From an uncultured Clostridia bacterium (lineage in GTDB: Bacteria > Bacillota > Clostridia > Christensenellales > UBA1242), in contig CALVOG010000003.1 in the NCBI GenBank assembly GCA_944350265.1, positions 1 through 64,000 on the forward strand: 64,000 nucleotides of DNA, read 5' to 3'. Shown piece after piece: positions 8,496 to 18,364 of this stretch; positions within the stretch are counted from its first letter, which is position 1; each line of letters opens with the position of its first letter. The notes beneath the pieces are model-generated. The model searched no databases, was not told the DNA's origin, and was given only the letters and a program-made list of their open reading frames with translations. The translations under genes and the position numbers were made by a program.

Positions 8496-9155
8496 TTATC
8501 GCCAATCGATAGGTTCTTTTCCGCACTTAACCAAAAACTCATTGGCTTTTGAGAAGTGCTTACAGCCAAAAAAGCCCCGATATGCCGACAGCGGACTTGG
8601 ATGTGGAGCCATTAAAACCAAATGTTGCTTTTCAATAATCGGCGCAAAACTTTGAGCGTTACTGCCCCACAGAAGAAAAACAATCGGGTCTTTGCGCGCC
8701 GACAACTGCCTTATAACCTCGTTTGTGAAGATTTCCCAACCCTTGCCGTGATGTGAATTTGCTTGCGCGCGACGAACTGTCAGCGTGGTGTTAAGAAGCA
8801 TAACACCCTGCCTTGCCCACCTTGTGAGATTGCCAGAATTTTCCACCTTTATGCCCAAATCACTTTCAATCTCTTTAAAAATATTAACAAGCGACGGCGG
8901 AAACTTCACCCCTTCCTCAACCGAAAAGGAAAGCCCGTGCGCCTGATGCGGTTCGTGGTAAGGGTCCTGCCCAATAATCACCACCTTAACCTTATCAAAC
9001 GGGCAGTAATTAAGTGCGTTGAAAACATTTTCTATTTTTGGATAGATTTCGTAATGCGCGCTCTCTTCCTCCAAAAACGCCTGTAATTTTTTAAAATATT
9101 CCTTTGAAAACTCACCTTTTAGGCGGTTTGCCCAGTCTTTCGTTATTCTTATCAT
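8496..9155 (-). CDS. ung: Uracil-DNA glycosylase
   Basis: About 219 residues, the normal size for family-1 UDG. It has the catalytic water-activating motif GQDPYH followed by GLSFSV, and the closing HPSPLSAYRGFFG. It removes uracil from DNA to begin base-excision repair. I prefer the start at 9155 (MIRITKDW) because the AGGATG lies ahead at acceptable distance; the ATG at 9167 touches its own ribosome site. Monocistronic, with a hypothetical membrane-protein gene just upstream. Confidence 0.96.
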   Translation of the reverse strand: MIRITKDWANRLKGEFSKEYFKKLQAFLEEESAHYEIYPKIENVFNALNYCPFDKVKVVIIGQDPYHEPHQAHGLSFSVEEGVKFPPSLVNIFKEIESDLGIKVENSGNLTRWARQGVMLLNTTLTVRRAQANSHHGKGWEIFTNEVIRQLSARKDPIVFLLWGSNAQSFAPIIEKQHLVLMAPHPSPLSAYRGFFGCKHFSKANEFLVKCGKEPIDWR

Positions 9156-9197
9156 AACTAAATTCATCCTATCAAAAATTTATCGCACGCAAAAAAT

Positions 9198-9686
9198 TTA
9201 AACGTCCTTATTTTCTCTTTCAAAATCGGCGATTTCATTTGCCTTGTGCGCGTGACGGCGACGCCTTATCACCTTTTTCACAATGCCTGGATACTTCTTT
9301 CGCGCCTCGTATTTATCAATCGTCGAACTCATACTCTCCACAATTGCGCGCGAAGATTTACGCACGCTTGCCTTATTGACAATTTCGGTGTTTTTGGAGT
9401 GCGAAACCGCATAAACACACTTCTTTTTTCCCTTTCGCTTTTGAAGCAAAAACACTGTTATCATCGCAATAAAAACCACCAAAAATGCAAGCAAGAAATA
9501 GATATAAAAGAAGTTAAAACCACCAATTAAAACGAAGCCCGCAAGAAGCGCGCCAAATAATAAAAGAGAGAAAAAGGCGTTTCTTAAATCCTCCTTTGCG
9601 CACTCCATCGTTTTTCTGCCTTCAAGGAATACGAGGTGATATTTCCCCTCCACATTTTCGATATGTTTTAAATCCACTTTCTTCAT
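9198..9686 (-). CDS. Two-helix membrane protein of unknown function
   Basis: A 162-residue protein that I do not recognise. Two hydrophobic segments are close together near residues 35-80 (FFSLLLFGALLAGFVLIGG, then FYIYFLLAFLVVFIAMITVFLL), forming a probable membrane hairpin. The N-terminal 30 residues and the C-terminal 80 are charged and basic (RRRRHAHK near the end), suggesting cytoplasmic tails. The start at 9686 has a GAGGAGTT site; the longer frame to 9728 does not. It lies between ung and a U32 peptidase gene with no evident coupling. Confidence 0.6.
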   Translation of the reverse strand: MKKVDLKHIENVEGKYHLVFLEGRKTMECAKEDLRNAFFSLLLFGALLAGFVLIGGFNFFYIYFLLAFLVVFIAMITVFLLQKRKGKKKCVYAVSHSKNTEIVNKASVRKSSRAIVESMSSTIDKYEARKKYPGIVKKVIRRRRHAHKANEIADFERENKDV

Positions 9687-9752
9687 AACTCCTCTTTCTA
9701 TCTTATAGCAATAAATATGAAAAGTCAAACAAATTAATTAAAAATTTTTAAG

Positions 9753-10943
9753 TTATTTTCTTAGAATGTCGCCTTTTTTAAGCGGTAAATCACAGTTTAT
9801 AAGAACCTTCTCCTGCACTTTTTTGGCGCTTTCAACATTTTCTCCAAGCGAAGAGGTGATTTTTTCAATTTTAATCTTTTTGTTAAAGGTTTTTTTATCA
9901 GGGCTTAGAACCTCCAGCGTGTCGCCCACGGAAAACTTATTGCGCATTTCCACCATAACCGACCCATTTTTTGCATCCTCAACAACAAGCGCCATAAACT
10001 CGCTGTTCTGCACAGGCGTGCTGTCGTCGAGAAACTGCCTATTCTTCTCGCCGAAATAAAAACCGGTTGTATATCGTCTATGGCTCGCCTTTAAAAGTTC
10101 GTCGCAAAGCGCTTTGGTTGGCTTTTTTGGAAGAAGATTGAGCGCCATTCGATAGGCGTTGACAACGGTTGCCACATAGAAAGAGGATTTCATTCTCCCC
10201 TCAATCTTTATGCTGTCAATGCCCGCGTCCTTCAACTCTTTAAGATATGGAAGCATATTGAGGTCTTTGGAATTGAAGATATAACTACCCTTTTCGTCCT
10301 CTTCAACCTCAAGTTCGTCGTCACGGCTGACCTCCCTAACAAAATACTTCCACCTGCACGCTTGCACGCACTCTCCGTGATTGGAATCGCGCCCAGAGAG
10401 GTAGTTTGAAAGTAGGCACCTGCCAGAATACGCCATACACATCGCCCCGTGCACGAACACCTCAATCTCCACCTTAGGAGAGAGGTTTTTTCGAATGGTT
10501 TTTATCTCCTCAAGCGAGAGTTCGCGCGCCAAAATCAACCTTTTCACACCTAAGTCGGCGAAAAAGTTGGCAGAATAACTGTTGATGATGTTCGCCTGCG
10601 TGCTTAAATGGATGTCAATAAGAGGCGCATTGACTCGCACAAACTGCATAATGCCGATATCTGCCACAATCACCGCGTCCACCTTTGCCTCATTTTGCAA
10701 AAATAAGAGGTAATCTTTAAGCCCCTCAAAGTCGGCGTCACGGGCAATGATATTTAATGTAACATACACCTTTTTGCCTAAACTATGTGCAAGTTTCGAC
10801 GCTTTTTTAATCTCTTCGTCGGTAAAATTCCCCGCAAAAGCACGAAGCCCAAATCGATTCCCCGCAAGATAGACGGCATCCGCCCCAAAGTGGAGAGCCG
10901 TCAAAAATTTCTCATAATTTCCTGCTGGTGCAAGTAGTTCCAT
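9753..10943 (-). CDS. U32 family peptidase (tRNA hydroxylation type)
   Basis: About 396 residues. It begins with ELLAPAGNYEKFLTALHFGADAVY, written here only to note the family's N-terminal APAG, and carries the U32 signature near residues 165-185 (EVFVHGAMCMAYSGRCLLS), followed by four cysteines including CVQACRW. Members such as TrhP/RlhA take part in 5-hydroxyuridine formation on tRNA or rRNA in a prephenate-dependent way; others were first named collagenases. Which of these applies here is not settled by sequence. The start at 10943 has GGAG five bases upstream; a GTG at 10949 is in frame but closer. Confidence 0.85.
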   Translation of the reverse strand: MELLAPAGNYEKFLTALHFGADAVYLAGNRFGLRAFAGNFTDEEIKKASKLAHSLGKKVYVTLNIIARDADFEGLKDYLLFLQNEAKVDAVIVADIGIMQFVRVNAPLIDIHLSTQANIINSYSANFFADLGVKRLILARELSLEEIKTIRKNLSPKVEIEVFVHGAMCMAYSGRCLLSNYLSGRDSNHGECVQACRWKYFVREVSRDDELEVEEDEKGSYIFNSKDLNMLPYLKELKDAGIDSIKIEGRMKSSFYVATVVNAYRMALNLLPKKPTKALCDELLKASHRRYTTGFYFGEKNRQFLDDSTPVQNSEFMALVVEDAKNGSVMVEMRNKFSVGDTLEVLSPDKKTFNKKIKIEKITSSLGENVESAKKVQEKVLINCDLPLKKGDILRK

Positions 10944-11057
10944 ATTCACTCCTTTTTGTTAAGAAAAGTTCAACAAGTTTTTTAGACTAAATCCTTATAT
11001 AGGTTAAAAAGCGCACAAAACACCATTTTCACTAATTACAGTTTCATAGGTGCATTG

Positions 11058-12125
11058 CTAAAGCGTTATCGGCACATTTGGCTTGCCTGTTAGAGTTAAG
11101 TCGGCAAGCCCAATTCCTGCTTTAAGATAGTAATAAGCCATTGAGCCTATCATTCCCGCATTGTCGGTGCAGTATTTTAAGTTTGGGAAAAAGACTTCAA
11201 TGTTTTCCTTTTTGCACTTTTTGGTAAGTTTATCGCGCAGGACGCTGTTTGCGCCCACTCCGCCTGCAACCACCAACTTCCTTTGCCTCATTTTTAAGCA
11301 ACATTTCACCGCTTTTTCGCTTAAAGTTTCAGTGGCGAGTTCTTGGAAGGATGATGCAACATCCGCCTTATTGAACTCTTCGCCCCTTTGCTCCTTTTGG
11401 TGAACATAGTTAATAACCGCCGTTTTAAGCCCGCTGAAAGAGAAGTTGAAGGTGTCTTTTAATGGTTCGTGGTAGTTAAACTTCACCACGTCGGCGCCGT
11501 TACAAGCGAGTTTTTCAATGTTAGGTCCGCCAGGATAGGAAAGCCCTAAAACGCGCGCAACTTTATCGAAGCACTCGCCCGCGGAATCGTCCACCGTCGA
11601 GCCGATTTCGCTGATTTTTGCGTAATCTTTGACCTCCAAAAGCGCGGTATGCCCACCGCTCACCATAAGGCAAACAAACGGCGGAGTGAGCGACGGATGC
11701 GATAGATAGTTCGCACTGATATGCCCGTGAACGTGGCTGACAGCAATAAGTGGAAGATTGAGCGCATAGGCAATCGTCTTTGCAAAATTTATGCCCACCA
11801 AAAGTGCGCCGATAAGCCCCGCGCCATAAGTCACCGCAATGGCGTCGATATCTTTTTCAGTTAGATTTGCTTCGCTTAGCGCCTCCTTAAAGCACCCCGA
11901 GATTGCCATAATATGGTTACGCGAAGCGACCTCAGGCACCACACCGCCGAATTTTTTGTGGATGTCAATTTGCGAAGCGACAATATTCGACAAAACCTCT
12001 CTTCCATTTCTCACAACGCTGACAGCGGTTTCATCGCACGAAGATTCAATGGCAAGAATGGTGACATCTTTTTTTAAGCGAAGTGCCTCAAATTTTTCCT
12101 TCATTTCATCAAAATACTTAGACAT
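11058..12125 (-). CDS. tsaD: tRNA N6-threonylcarbamoyladenosine transferase
   Basis: About 355 residues, of the ASKHA fold. It shows ESSCDETAVSVV at the N-terminus, the metal-binding HVHGHI near residue 138, and a glycine-rich VAGGVGANS near 290. TsaD joins threonylcarbamoyl to A37 of ANN-decoding tRNAs, working with TsaB, TsaE and TsaC, none of which is in this window. The ATG at 12125 has AAAGGTGG ahead of it and overlaps the prfB stop by eight bases, so the two are translationally coupled. Confidence 0.96.
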   Translation of the reverse strand: MSKYFDEMKEKFEALRLKKDVTILAIESSCDETAVSVVRNGREVLSNIVASQIDIHKKFGGVVPEVASRNHIMAISGCFKEALSEANLTEKDIDAIAVTYGAGLIGALLVGINFAKTIAYALNLPLIAVSHVHGHISANYLSHPSLTPPFVCLMVSGGHTALLEVKDYAKISEIGSTVDDSAGECFDKVARVLGLSYPGGPNIEKLACNGADVVKFNYHEPLKDTFNFSFSGLKTAVINYVHQKEQRGEEFNKADVASSFQELATETLSEKAVKCCLKMRQRKLVVAGGVGANSVLRDKLTKKCKKENIEVFFPNLKYCTDNAGMIGSMAYYYLKAGIGLADLTLTGKPNVPITL

Positions 12126-13237
12126 TTTCGCCACCTTTCACGCTTGTGCGCTTTAAATATTCGTTGATAAAACCCTGAATGTCGCCGTTCATAACGCCCT
12201 CAACATCGCTTGTTTCATACCCCGTTCGGTGGTCCTTAACAAGAGTGTATGGGCAGAAAACATAGGAGCGAATTTGGCTTCCCCACTCAATTTTTTTCAC
12301 GTCGCCACGAATGGAGGCAAGTTTTTCCATCTCCTCAAGTTCCTGCTTTTCCACAAGTTTACTATATAGCATTTTCATTGCGGTTTCGCGGTTTTGAATT
12401 TGCGAACGCTCGGTTTGACACGCAACGATGATGCCCGTTGGAATGTGAGTTATGCGAATTGCCGACTCCGTTTTGTTAACGTGCTGACCACCCGCGCCAG
12501 AACTACGATAGGTGTCAATCTTTAAATCTTCTGGGCGAATGTTGATGTCTGGCGCCTCTTCAATTTCCGGCATAACTTCAAGTGAGGCAAAACTTGTGTG
12601 ACGGCGCGCGTTGGCGTCGAACGGAGAAATTCTCACCAGCCTGTGCACGCCCTTTTCCGCTTTAAGATAGCCATAGGCATTCTCGCCCGACACGAGGAAA
12701 GATATGCTTTTAAGCCCCGCCTCTTCGCCGTCCAAAACATCCAAAACCTTCACTTTGAAATCATTTTTTTCGGCATACATTGAATACATCCTATAAAGCA
12801 TTTGCGTCCAATCCTGCGCCTCGGTTCCGCCCGCGCCCGCGTGGAGAGTGAGAATGGCATTATAACTGTCATACTTGCCAGAAAGAAGTGTTTCCAGCCT
12901 TGCAGTTTCAATCTCTTTAGAGAGACGGTTTAAAATTTCATTTAGTTCCGCATAAAGCGCCTCGTCATCGCCGTCTATAAGTAATTCCATAATCGCTTCG
13001 GCGTTTTCTATATCGGCAGAAAGATGGTGAATTTTTTCAAGTTTATGCTCTGCCGTTTTCATCTCTCTTCCCACTTTCGAAACAAGTTTTGGGTCGTTAA
13101 AAAAGTTTTCGCTCATTTGAATTTTTTTTAACTCTTCAACTTTTTCCTTCAAACCATTCGGGTCAAAGACACTCCTTTATAAAAGAAAAATCCTCTTTTA
13201 TCACGTTTAACTTTTCTTGTTCGTTATCTAAAATCAT
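12118..13237 (-). CDS. prfB: Peptide chain release factor 2 (programmed frameshift)
   Basis: Two frames join to give about 372 residues. The first 24 codons begin at the ATG at 13237 (GGAG upstream) and end at CTT TGA; shifting +1 at that point continues without a break as LDPNGLKEKVEEL. The body has the peptidyl-hydrolysis motif GAGGQHVNKT. The recognition tripeptide is expected near SPFDAN, with SPF visible. RF2 releases peptides at UGA and UAA. The in-frame UGA is the classic autoregulatory device, so the gene is not broken. Overlaps tsaD downstream by eight bases. Confidence 0.97.
13162..13168 (-). promoter_or_regulatory. Programmed +1 frameshift site of prfB
   Basis: The minus strand reads AAGGAG TGT CTT TGA C: an internal Shine-Dalgarno-like AGGAG three bases before the slippery CTT, then the UGA stop. 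This matches the conserved RF2 recoding site, where scarce RF2 allows the shift to GAC. Confidence 0.95.
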
Positions 13238-13347
13238 AAAAACTCCTTTAAACTAATAACAAATTTATTATTTTTAACTAGATTACTAAAAGATGTAGTC
13301 TCTTAACTCAATAATTATACAACAACAAAAAGAAAAAGTAAAGTTTA

Positions 13348-13421
13348 GTTAAACAATTTTGAAACTAGCAAAATAAAAAACAAAAAGAGTCATACTTTTT
13401 GAAGTAAAACCCTTTTTAAAA
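13348..13421 (-). terminator. Terminator downstream of the MFS gene, repeat family copy 1
   Basis: On minus, GGGTTTTAC and GTATGACTC pair around an A-rich loop and are followed by CTTTTTGTTTTTT. A close relative lies at 17719-17792, including the flank TTTTGAAACTAGCA; the two stems differ by base changes that mostly keep pairing. Confidence 0.6.
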
Positions 13422-13436
13422 ATAAGTCTAAAAACT

Positions 13437-14735
13437 TCAGTCCTCCACTTTTTCGTATAATTCGTTGACGTGCATTTTGTGGAATTGGTCGTCTTGGCGA
13501 ATCAAACTTCGCTCTATCCAATAAAGCGACAGCCCGAAGAAGATGTATAGAACGCCAACAACGCCCACCGTCACCAAGAGGAAGATGTTTAAATTTGTGC
13601 CGATAAGCCCGTCGAAAAGTCCCGCAAGCACTAAAAGCAAGGAGGAAAACACACGTCCGCCCGCCAGCGAGAGTTCCATAAACGCCGTGCTTTCAAGGAT
13701 GTGAGAGTGAAGAGAAAGAATCCTCACCACACTTGCCTTTCGGCTGTCGGAAAGCGAAATGTAGATGACGTTTAGAATGGTGTAGACAGCGTAGAAAATG
13801 GTGATTGCAACCATATTCGTGCCTTCAGTTAAAATTATGCTGATTACCGAAATCGCCACCAAAATAAAGCACGGAAAGAGGAAGGTTTTACTGCGCTTTT
13901 TGCGATAGTAACGTAGGTATAGAAACAGTGTTATGATGGAAACAAGGGTGAAAACCGATTGTAAGGTGCCAAGAGTGGAGGTTGACTGCGCGCCTATCCA
14001 CACAAGAATAGTTAAAAGCGTGGTGAAACAGTCCACCGACGCGCCTCTAAAAAAGTTGGAGAGATAGACAAATTTAAGTGGCTCGGCGCTTTGTTTGTGT
14101 TCCTTTAAATACCTTCCGTATTTCCTAAGGTTGAAGGAGAGCTTAAACACCTTTTTCGGCTTGATAAGAAAGGAGAAAACAACCAGCGCAACGCACAAAA
14201 CTGCCATTATGATTATCACCACCGAAAAGTTAATATGTTCATCCAATAGCCCAAACACCACAGGAAAAAGAACATACACAAGTTGCACAACGATACGCTT
14301 TATGGCAAAGAAGCGCACTTGATGTTTACTTGAGATTGTTTCGCTTGTTAGGTTGTGATAGCCTGGCGAGTAAAAACTGAAACTCAGCCCGTAAAGTAAG
14401 GCAATAATCGGCAAAAATGTCACCAAATTATCTCTTAGAAAATAGATTAAAACAACAACGGCGGTGAAACCAAAAGCACCAATGGAAACAAAAACACTTT
14501 TGTTGTGATTTTTTAAATAGTAACCAGTGAAGAGGTAACTCGTTCCCAAAACGCCGTAATAGATTATGTAAAAAAGACCGATTTGGATGATTTTATAGGA
14601 AATATCATAGTTCACATCCTTCAAAACATTCGAAATCAAAAAGAGGTCGATGAAAATGAGAAGAGCGCACTGAATGCTGTCGCACGCAACAATGGAAATT
14701 GCGCTTAAATCGAATATTTTACTTTTTCTTTTCAT
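13437..14735 (-). CDS. MFS-type membrane transporter
   Basis: About 432 residues with roughly twelve hydrophobic segments in two halves split by a charged loop near residues 200-220 (LIKPKKVFKLSFNLRKYGRY), the layout of a major-facilitator transporter. Motifs that would name the substrate are absent. The start at 14735 has a very strong AGGAGG site and lies inside the last codons of the P-type ATPase (17-base overlap), so they form an operon. Co-transcription with a Ca-type ATPase does not by itself define the substrate. Confidence 0.75.
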   Translation of the reverse strand: MKRKSKIFDLSAISIVACDSIQCALLIFIDLFLISNVLKDVNYDISYKIIQIGLFYIIYYGVLGTSYLFTGYYLKNHNKSVFVSIGAFGFTAVVVLIYFLRDNLVTFLPIIALLYGLSFSFYSPGYHNLTSETISSKHQVRFFAIKRIVVQLVYVLFPVVFGLLDEHINFSVVIIIMAVLCVALVVFSFLIKPKKVFKLSFNLRKYGRYLKEHKQSAEPLKFVYLSNFFRGASVDCFTTLLTILVWIGAQSTSTLGTLQSVFTLVSIITLFLYLRYYRKKRSKTFLFPCFILVAISVISIILTEGTNMVAITIFYAVYTILNVIYISLSDSRKASVVRILSLHSHILESTAFMELSLAGGRVFSSLLLVLAGLFDGLIGTNLNIFLLVTVGVVGVLYIFFGLSLYWIERSLIRQDDQFHKMHVNELYEKVED

Positions 14736-17454
14736 TCTTCCTCCTTTGTCTCGCAAACAACTTCACAAGTTCAATATATGGGATGATTAAAAGTGCAAGA
14801 AAAATTGCAAGAAGCCATCCCCACCAGTCAATCGACATAATACCAAACGCCGAACGAATGGCTGGCACCGGCAACAGCACAACAATCACCGATAAGAGTG
14901 CGGAAAGCAAAAAGCCATAATTCAGCATCTTGTTGTTAAACGGATTTTTCTTAAACAAACTTTGCGTGTCACTTTTAAGGTTATATGCGTGAAAGAGTTC
15001 GGCGAAAACTAGATATAGGAAGCAAACCGTGGTGGTATACTCCGACTGCATAAGGAAAACCTCGTCCAAAACGATGTAAAGCGCAATAAGGATAATCGAA
15101 ACAAAGATTGCAGAACAAAAAATGTTGAAGCCAACCTTGCCTTTAAAGAGATTTCCGCCCGTTCGCGTCGGGTTTTTCTTCATCACATCATCTTCCGCCT
15201 CTTCAAAGCCAAGCGCCAAGCCCACAAAGGTGTCGCTCACAAAATTTATCCAAAGAAGAAGCACGGGCGAAAAGAAAGTGTGGTCGCGGAAAATGCAGGT
15301 GATAAGTGAAATGGCAAAAAGTTCGGCAAAACTTGTGCCCAGCAAAAATTCCAATATTTTAAGGATGTTTTGAAAGATTTTTCGCCCCTCTTTAACCGCG
15401 CCAACAACGGTGGAAAAGTTGTCATCAGTGAGGATGATATCCGCCGATTCCTTCGTCACATCCGTGCCGGTTATGCCCATACCAACGCCGATGTCCACCA
15501 CCTTAATGGCAGGTGCGTCATTCACTCCGTCGCCAATCATCGCCACAATCTTATCGTTAGCTTTAAGCGCCTTCACAATCAAAACCTTATGCTCTGGGCT
15601 GACCCTTGCAAAAACGTGGTATCTTTGAATATTTTTCCAATCATCCGCTGTGAAATTATTTAACTCTTCGCCTGTGACAACCTCGCTTCTGTCGGCACAA
15701 ATTTGAAGTTCTTTCCCAATCGCAAAAGCGGTATCTTTGTTGTCTCCAGTTATCATCACAACGCTGATTCCCGCCTCTTTGCAGGTTTTTATCGAATCTT
15801 TAACTTCTTCGCGTGGTGGGTCAATCATTCCAACAAGCCCAACAAAAATAAGGTCACTCTCGAGTTCCTCGCCTTTCTCTTCCTTCTTGTATGCCACAGC
15901 AAGCACCCTCAGCGCGCCCGACGCCAACGAGGAATTTTCCTTATATATCTTTTCTTTCAAACTTTCAGTGAGTTTGATTTTTTTACCGTTTTTGAGGACA
16001 TACTTACATCTTTTTATAACACTGTCAAGCGCGCCTTTTGTGAAAACATACCTTTCGCCATCCACCATATTGACGGTTGACATCATCTTGCGGTCGCTAT
16101 CAAACGGCACCTCTTCAACGCGCGGAAATTTGCCCTCGAAAAGTTCCTTGTTTGCACCAAAGTGATAGCCACAATGCACAAGCGCCACCTCTGTTGGGTC
16201 GCCCACGCAAGTCAGGTTGTCGTTTTCAATTTTTATTTGCACATCGTTGCAAAGCACCATTGCGGTCATAAAAAGCTTAACCGTTTTATTCGTCTTTATT
16301 AGTTCAACCGCCTTCTCTTCCTTCTTCTTTATTTTCACCGTGCTTGCGTTCACATTTTGCACCGAAAAGTTTAGGTTGTTGAAAATGGTGAGCGCATCGT
16401 CGAAGAAGAAGGATTTTTTCACCGACATCTTGTTAAGCGTCAGCGTGCCGGTTTTGTCGGTGCAAATAATCTCGGTTGAGCCGAGCGTTTCAACAGCAGG
16501 AAGAGTTTTCACAATTGCACGCTGTTCGCTCATCTTTTTAACGCCCATTGAAAGCGTAATGGTGACGCAAGTTGGCAGTCCTTCAGGTATGGCGCACACA
16601 GCAACCGCGATTGCCATTGTGAATGATGAAAAGATATTTCCGCCTGTTGAAATGCCCACAATAAAGATAACCAAAGCCATTGCAAGTATGATGCCCGTAA
16701 GCCACAAACTTGTGGTTTTAATGCGCTTTGTGAGCGGTGTGGTTTCGTCTTTTATCTCGCCAAGCGCGGAGGCAATCTTGCCGATTTCGGTTTGCATACC
16801 TGTTGCCGTCACCACGCCCTTTCCCCTGCCATAAGTGACAACACTGCCCATATACGCCATATTTTTTCGGTCGTTCAAAACAACATTTTCGTCTAAAACC
16901 AATTCCGCATTTTTCTCGCTCGCCTCACTTTCGCCCGTCAGCGCGCTTTCCTCAATTTTAAGCGATTTAGTTATAATAAGTCGGCAATCAGCTGGCACAA
17001 TATCGCCCGCCTCAAGAAGGACAATATCACCTAAAACCACTTCCTCACTTTTTATTTTCATCACTTGTCCGTCGCGCATAACTTTGCAATACGGCTTTGT
17101 GAGATTTTTAAGCGCTTGCATTGCCTTTTCGCTTTTGCGTTCTTGGTAGTAGCCAATTATGGCATTGACAAAAACCACCAGCAAAATTATGCCAGCGTCA
17201 ACAAACTCATTGACGCTTTTCTGCACAATTCCAATAACAACACTCGCAACAACGCTGATAAGAAGAACAATAATCAAAACGTCCTTAAACTGCTTCAAAA
17301 ACTTAAGAAATTCGCTTTGCTTTTTCTTGCCAGCAATAATGTTTTTTCCGCCTTTCAACCTATTTTGCGCCTCAAAAGAAGAAAGCCCGTCGGTCGAACC
17401 ACGGCACTCTGTTATCACACTTTCGATGCTTTTAGAGTAGGCATTGTCAATCAT
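14719..17454 (-). CDS. P-type cation ATPase, calcium-transporter type
   Basis: A 911-residue P2-type ATPase. Visible landmarks in order: N-terminal cation-ATPase domain, actuator loop TGES (near residue 168), membrane motif CAIPEGLPT in helix 4 (near 300), phosphorylation site CDKTGTLT (near 335), nucleotide-domain KGALD, TGDN, hinge GDGVNDAPA (near 665), then six C-terminal helices. PEGLP in helix 4 with N/D residues in later helices fits Ca2+ (or Mn2+) export at the plasma membrane. It is the first gene of a pair with the MFS gene. Confidence 0.92.
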   Translation of the reverse strand: MIDNAYSKSIESVITECRGSTDGLSSFEAQNRLKGGKNIIAGKKKQSEFLKFLKQFKDVLIIVLLISVVASVVIGIVQKSVNEFVDAGIILLVVFVNAIIGYYQERKSEKAMQALKNLTKPYCKVMRDGQVMKIKSEEVVLGDIVLLEAGDIVPADCRLIITKSLKIEESALTGESEASEKNAELVLDENVVLNDRKNMAYMGSVVTYGRGKGVVTATGMQTEIGKIASALGEIKDETTPLTKRIKTTSLWLTGIILAMALVIFIVGISTGGNIFSSFTMAIAVAVCAIPEGLPTCVTITLSMGVKKMSEQRAIVKTLPAVETLGSTEIICTDKTGTLTLNKMSVKKSFFFDDALTIFNNLNFSVQNVNASTVKIKKKEEKAVELIKTNKTVKLFMTAMVLCNDVQIKIENDNLTCVGDPTEVALVHCGYHFGANKELFEGKFPRVEEVPFDSDRKMMSTVNMVDGERYVFTKGALDSVIKRCKYVLKNGKKIKLTESLKEKIYKENSSLASGALRVLAVAYKKEEKGEELESDLIFVGLVGMIDPPREEVKDSIKTCKEAGISVVMITGDNKDTAFAIGKELQICADRSEVVTGEELNNFTADDWKNIQRYHVFARVSPEHKVLIVKALKANDKIVAMIGDGVNDAPAIKVVDIGVGMGITGTDVTKESADIILTDDNFSTVVGAVKEGRKIFQNILKILEFLLGTSFAELFAISLITCIFRDHTFFSPVLLLWINFVSDTFVGLALGFEEAEDDVMKKNPTRTGGNLFKGKVGFNIFCSAIFVSIILIALYIVLDEVFLMQSEYTTTVCFLYLVFAELFHAYNLKSDTQSLFKKNPFNNKMLNYGFLLSALLSVIVVLLPVPAIRSAFGIMSIDWWGWLLAIFLALLIIPYIELVKLFARQRRKNEKKK

Positions 17455-17559
17455 AATAATATAGATTATATCAAATTAATTTTATTTTGCAAAATAATTA
17501 AACACTTTTTATAAAAAAACTTAAAAACACTTAACAATTCTCGAGCATATATTGTGGTA

Positions 17560-17650
17560 GCTCTAGAGTTTTTGTAAGCCGTCCTACGACCATTCTTCGC
17601 TGGCGTCACTGTCGCTCCTTGCTCAGAATGACATTTAATGGTATCTCCTT
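17560..17650. repeat. Dispersed repeat, inverted long-core variant
   Basis: The element reads CTACGACCATTCTTCGCTGG, then an insertion (CGTCACTGTCGCTCCTTG), then CTCAGAATGACA. It is the core repeat opened by an extra self-complementary stretch; a sister variant lies near 24104-24143 in the other orientation. Confidence 0.65.
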
Positions 17651-17718
17651 GCGGTTTAAGCCGTGTTGCAACCACGCTGTAACATTCTTGCTGTCAACAA
17701 AACACAATAAAACACAAG

Positions 17719-17792
17719 GTTAAATCATTTTGAAACTAGCATAATAAAGAAGAAAAAGAGTTCTACTTTTAGCGGTAAAACTCATTTTAATT
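17719..17792 (-). terminator. Terminator downstream of the MarR gene, repeat family copy 2
   Basis: On minus, GAGTTTTAC and GTAGAACTC form a stem with one mismatch, followed by TTTTTCTTC. It shares sequence with the element at 13348-13421; both sit just after minus-strand stop codons. Confidence 0.6.
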
Positions 17793-17820
17793 AGTTTGAA
17801 AATTTATAAACCAAAGTTCC

Positions 17821-18285
17821 TTATTTTTGTTCCGCCTTTCTTCGCTTTGATTTTTTCGGTTTAAAGACCTTTTCAATCAAAACATCCAAAACCTTATCCA
17901 TTTTTTTCACGTCGTCCTTTTCCAGCGATTTTTCAATGCTATTTAAAATAACCTCGCCGTAATTTGCCTTGTTGCCGTAGAATTCATAGAATTTTTCGGT
18001 TGGCACAATGCGATACTCTCTTGCGTCACGCTTACTGCGTTCTTTTTTGATGTAACCTTTTTTGATGAGTTGCTTAACCTTATAGGTGGCGTTTGGAGAA
18101 GAAATATCCAAAAAACTTGCAAATTCCGAAATCGTTGGGTTATCCAAAAGATAAATACATTCAAGGCAAAAATACTCCGAAGAAGAAAGTTCTTTTTCGT
18201 CCTTATTAAGGTGCTTAAACACATTTTGATAGACCATAAGTTTGAAGTTTTTATAAATGCAATCCAATTTATTTTTCGTTTTCAT
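17821..18285 (-). CDS. MarR family transcriptional regulator
   Basis: A 154-residue winged-helix protein. The middle shows the MarR layout: SEYFCLECIYLLDNPTISEF, recognition-helix region SSPNATYKVKQLIKKGYI, then the wing KERSKRDAREYRIVPTEK with conserved R-DARE. The lysine-rich tail (KPKKSKRRKAEQK) is unusual. It probably represses a target in response to a small ligand, but no divergent neighbour is close: upstream is a repeat block, downstream the terminator. The target is unknown. Confidence 0.85.
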   Translation of the reverse strand: MKTKNKLDCIYKNFKLMVYQNVFKHLNKDEKELSSSEYFCLECIYLLDNPTISEFASFLDISSPNATYKVKQLIKKGYIKKERSKRDAREYRIVPTEKFYEFYGNKANYGEVILNSIEKSLEKDDVKKMDKVLDVLIEKVFKPKKSKRRKAEQK

Positions 18286-18364
18286 TTTGCCTCACTTTAC
18301 TTCCTATTTTACCACAATTAAGTGCAAGAAAACAAGCAAATTCAAACATTTTAAGTGTTATTTT

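Noticed and set aside
12118-13170. prfB read as a truncated gene or pseudogene
   Set aside because: The upstream 24 codons and the AGGAG-CTT-TGA-C site show standard programmed frameshifting.
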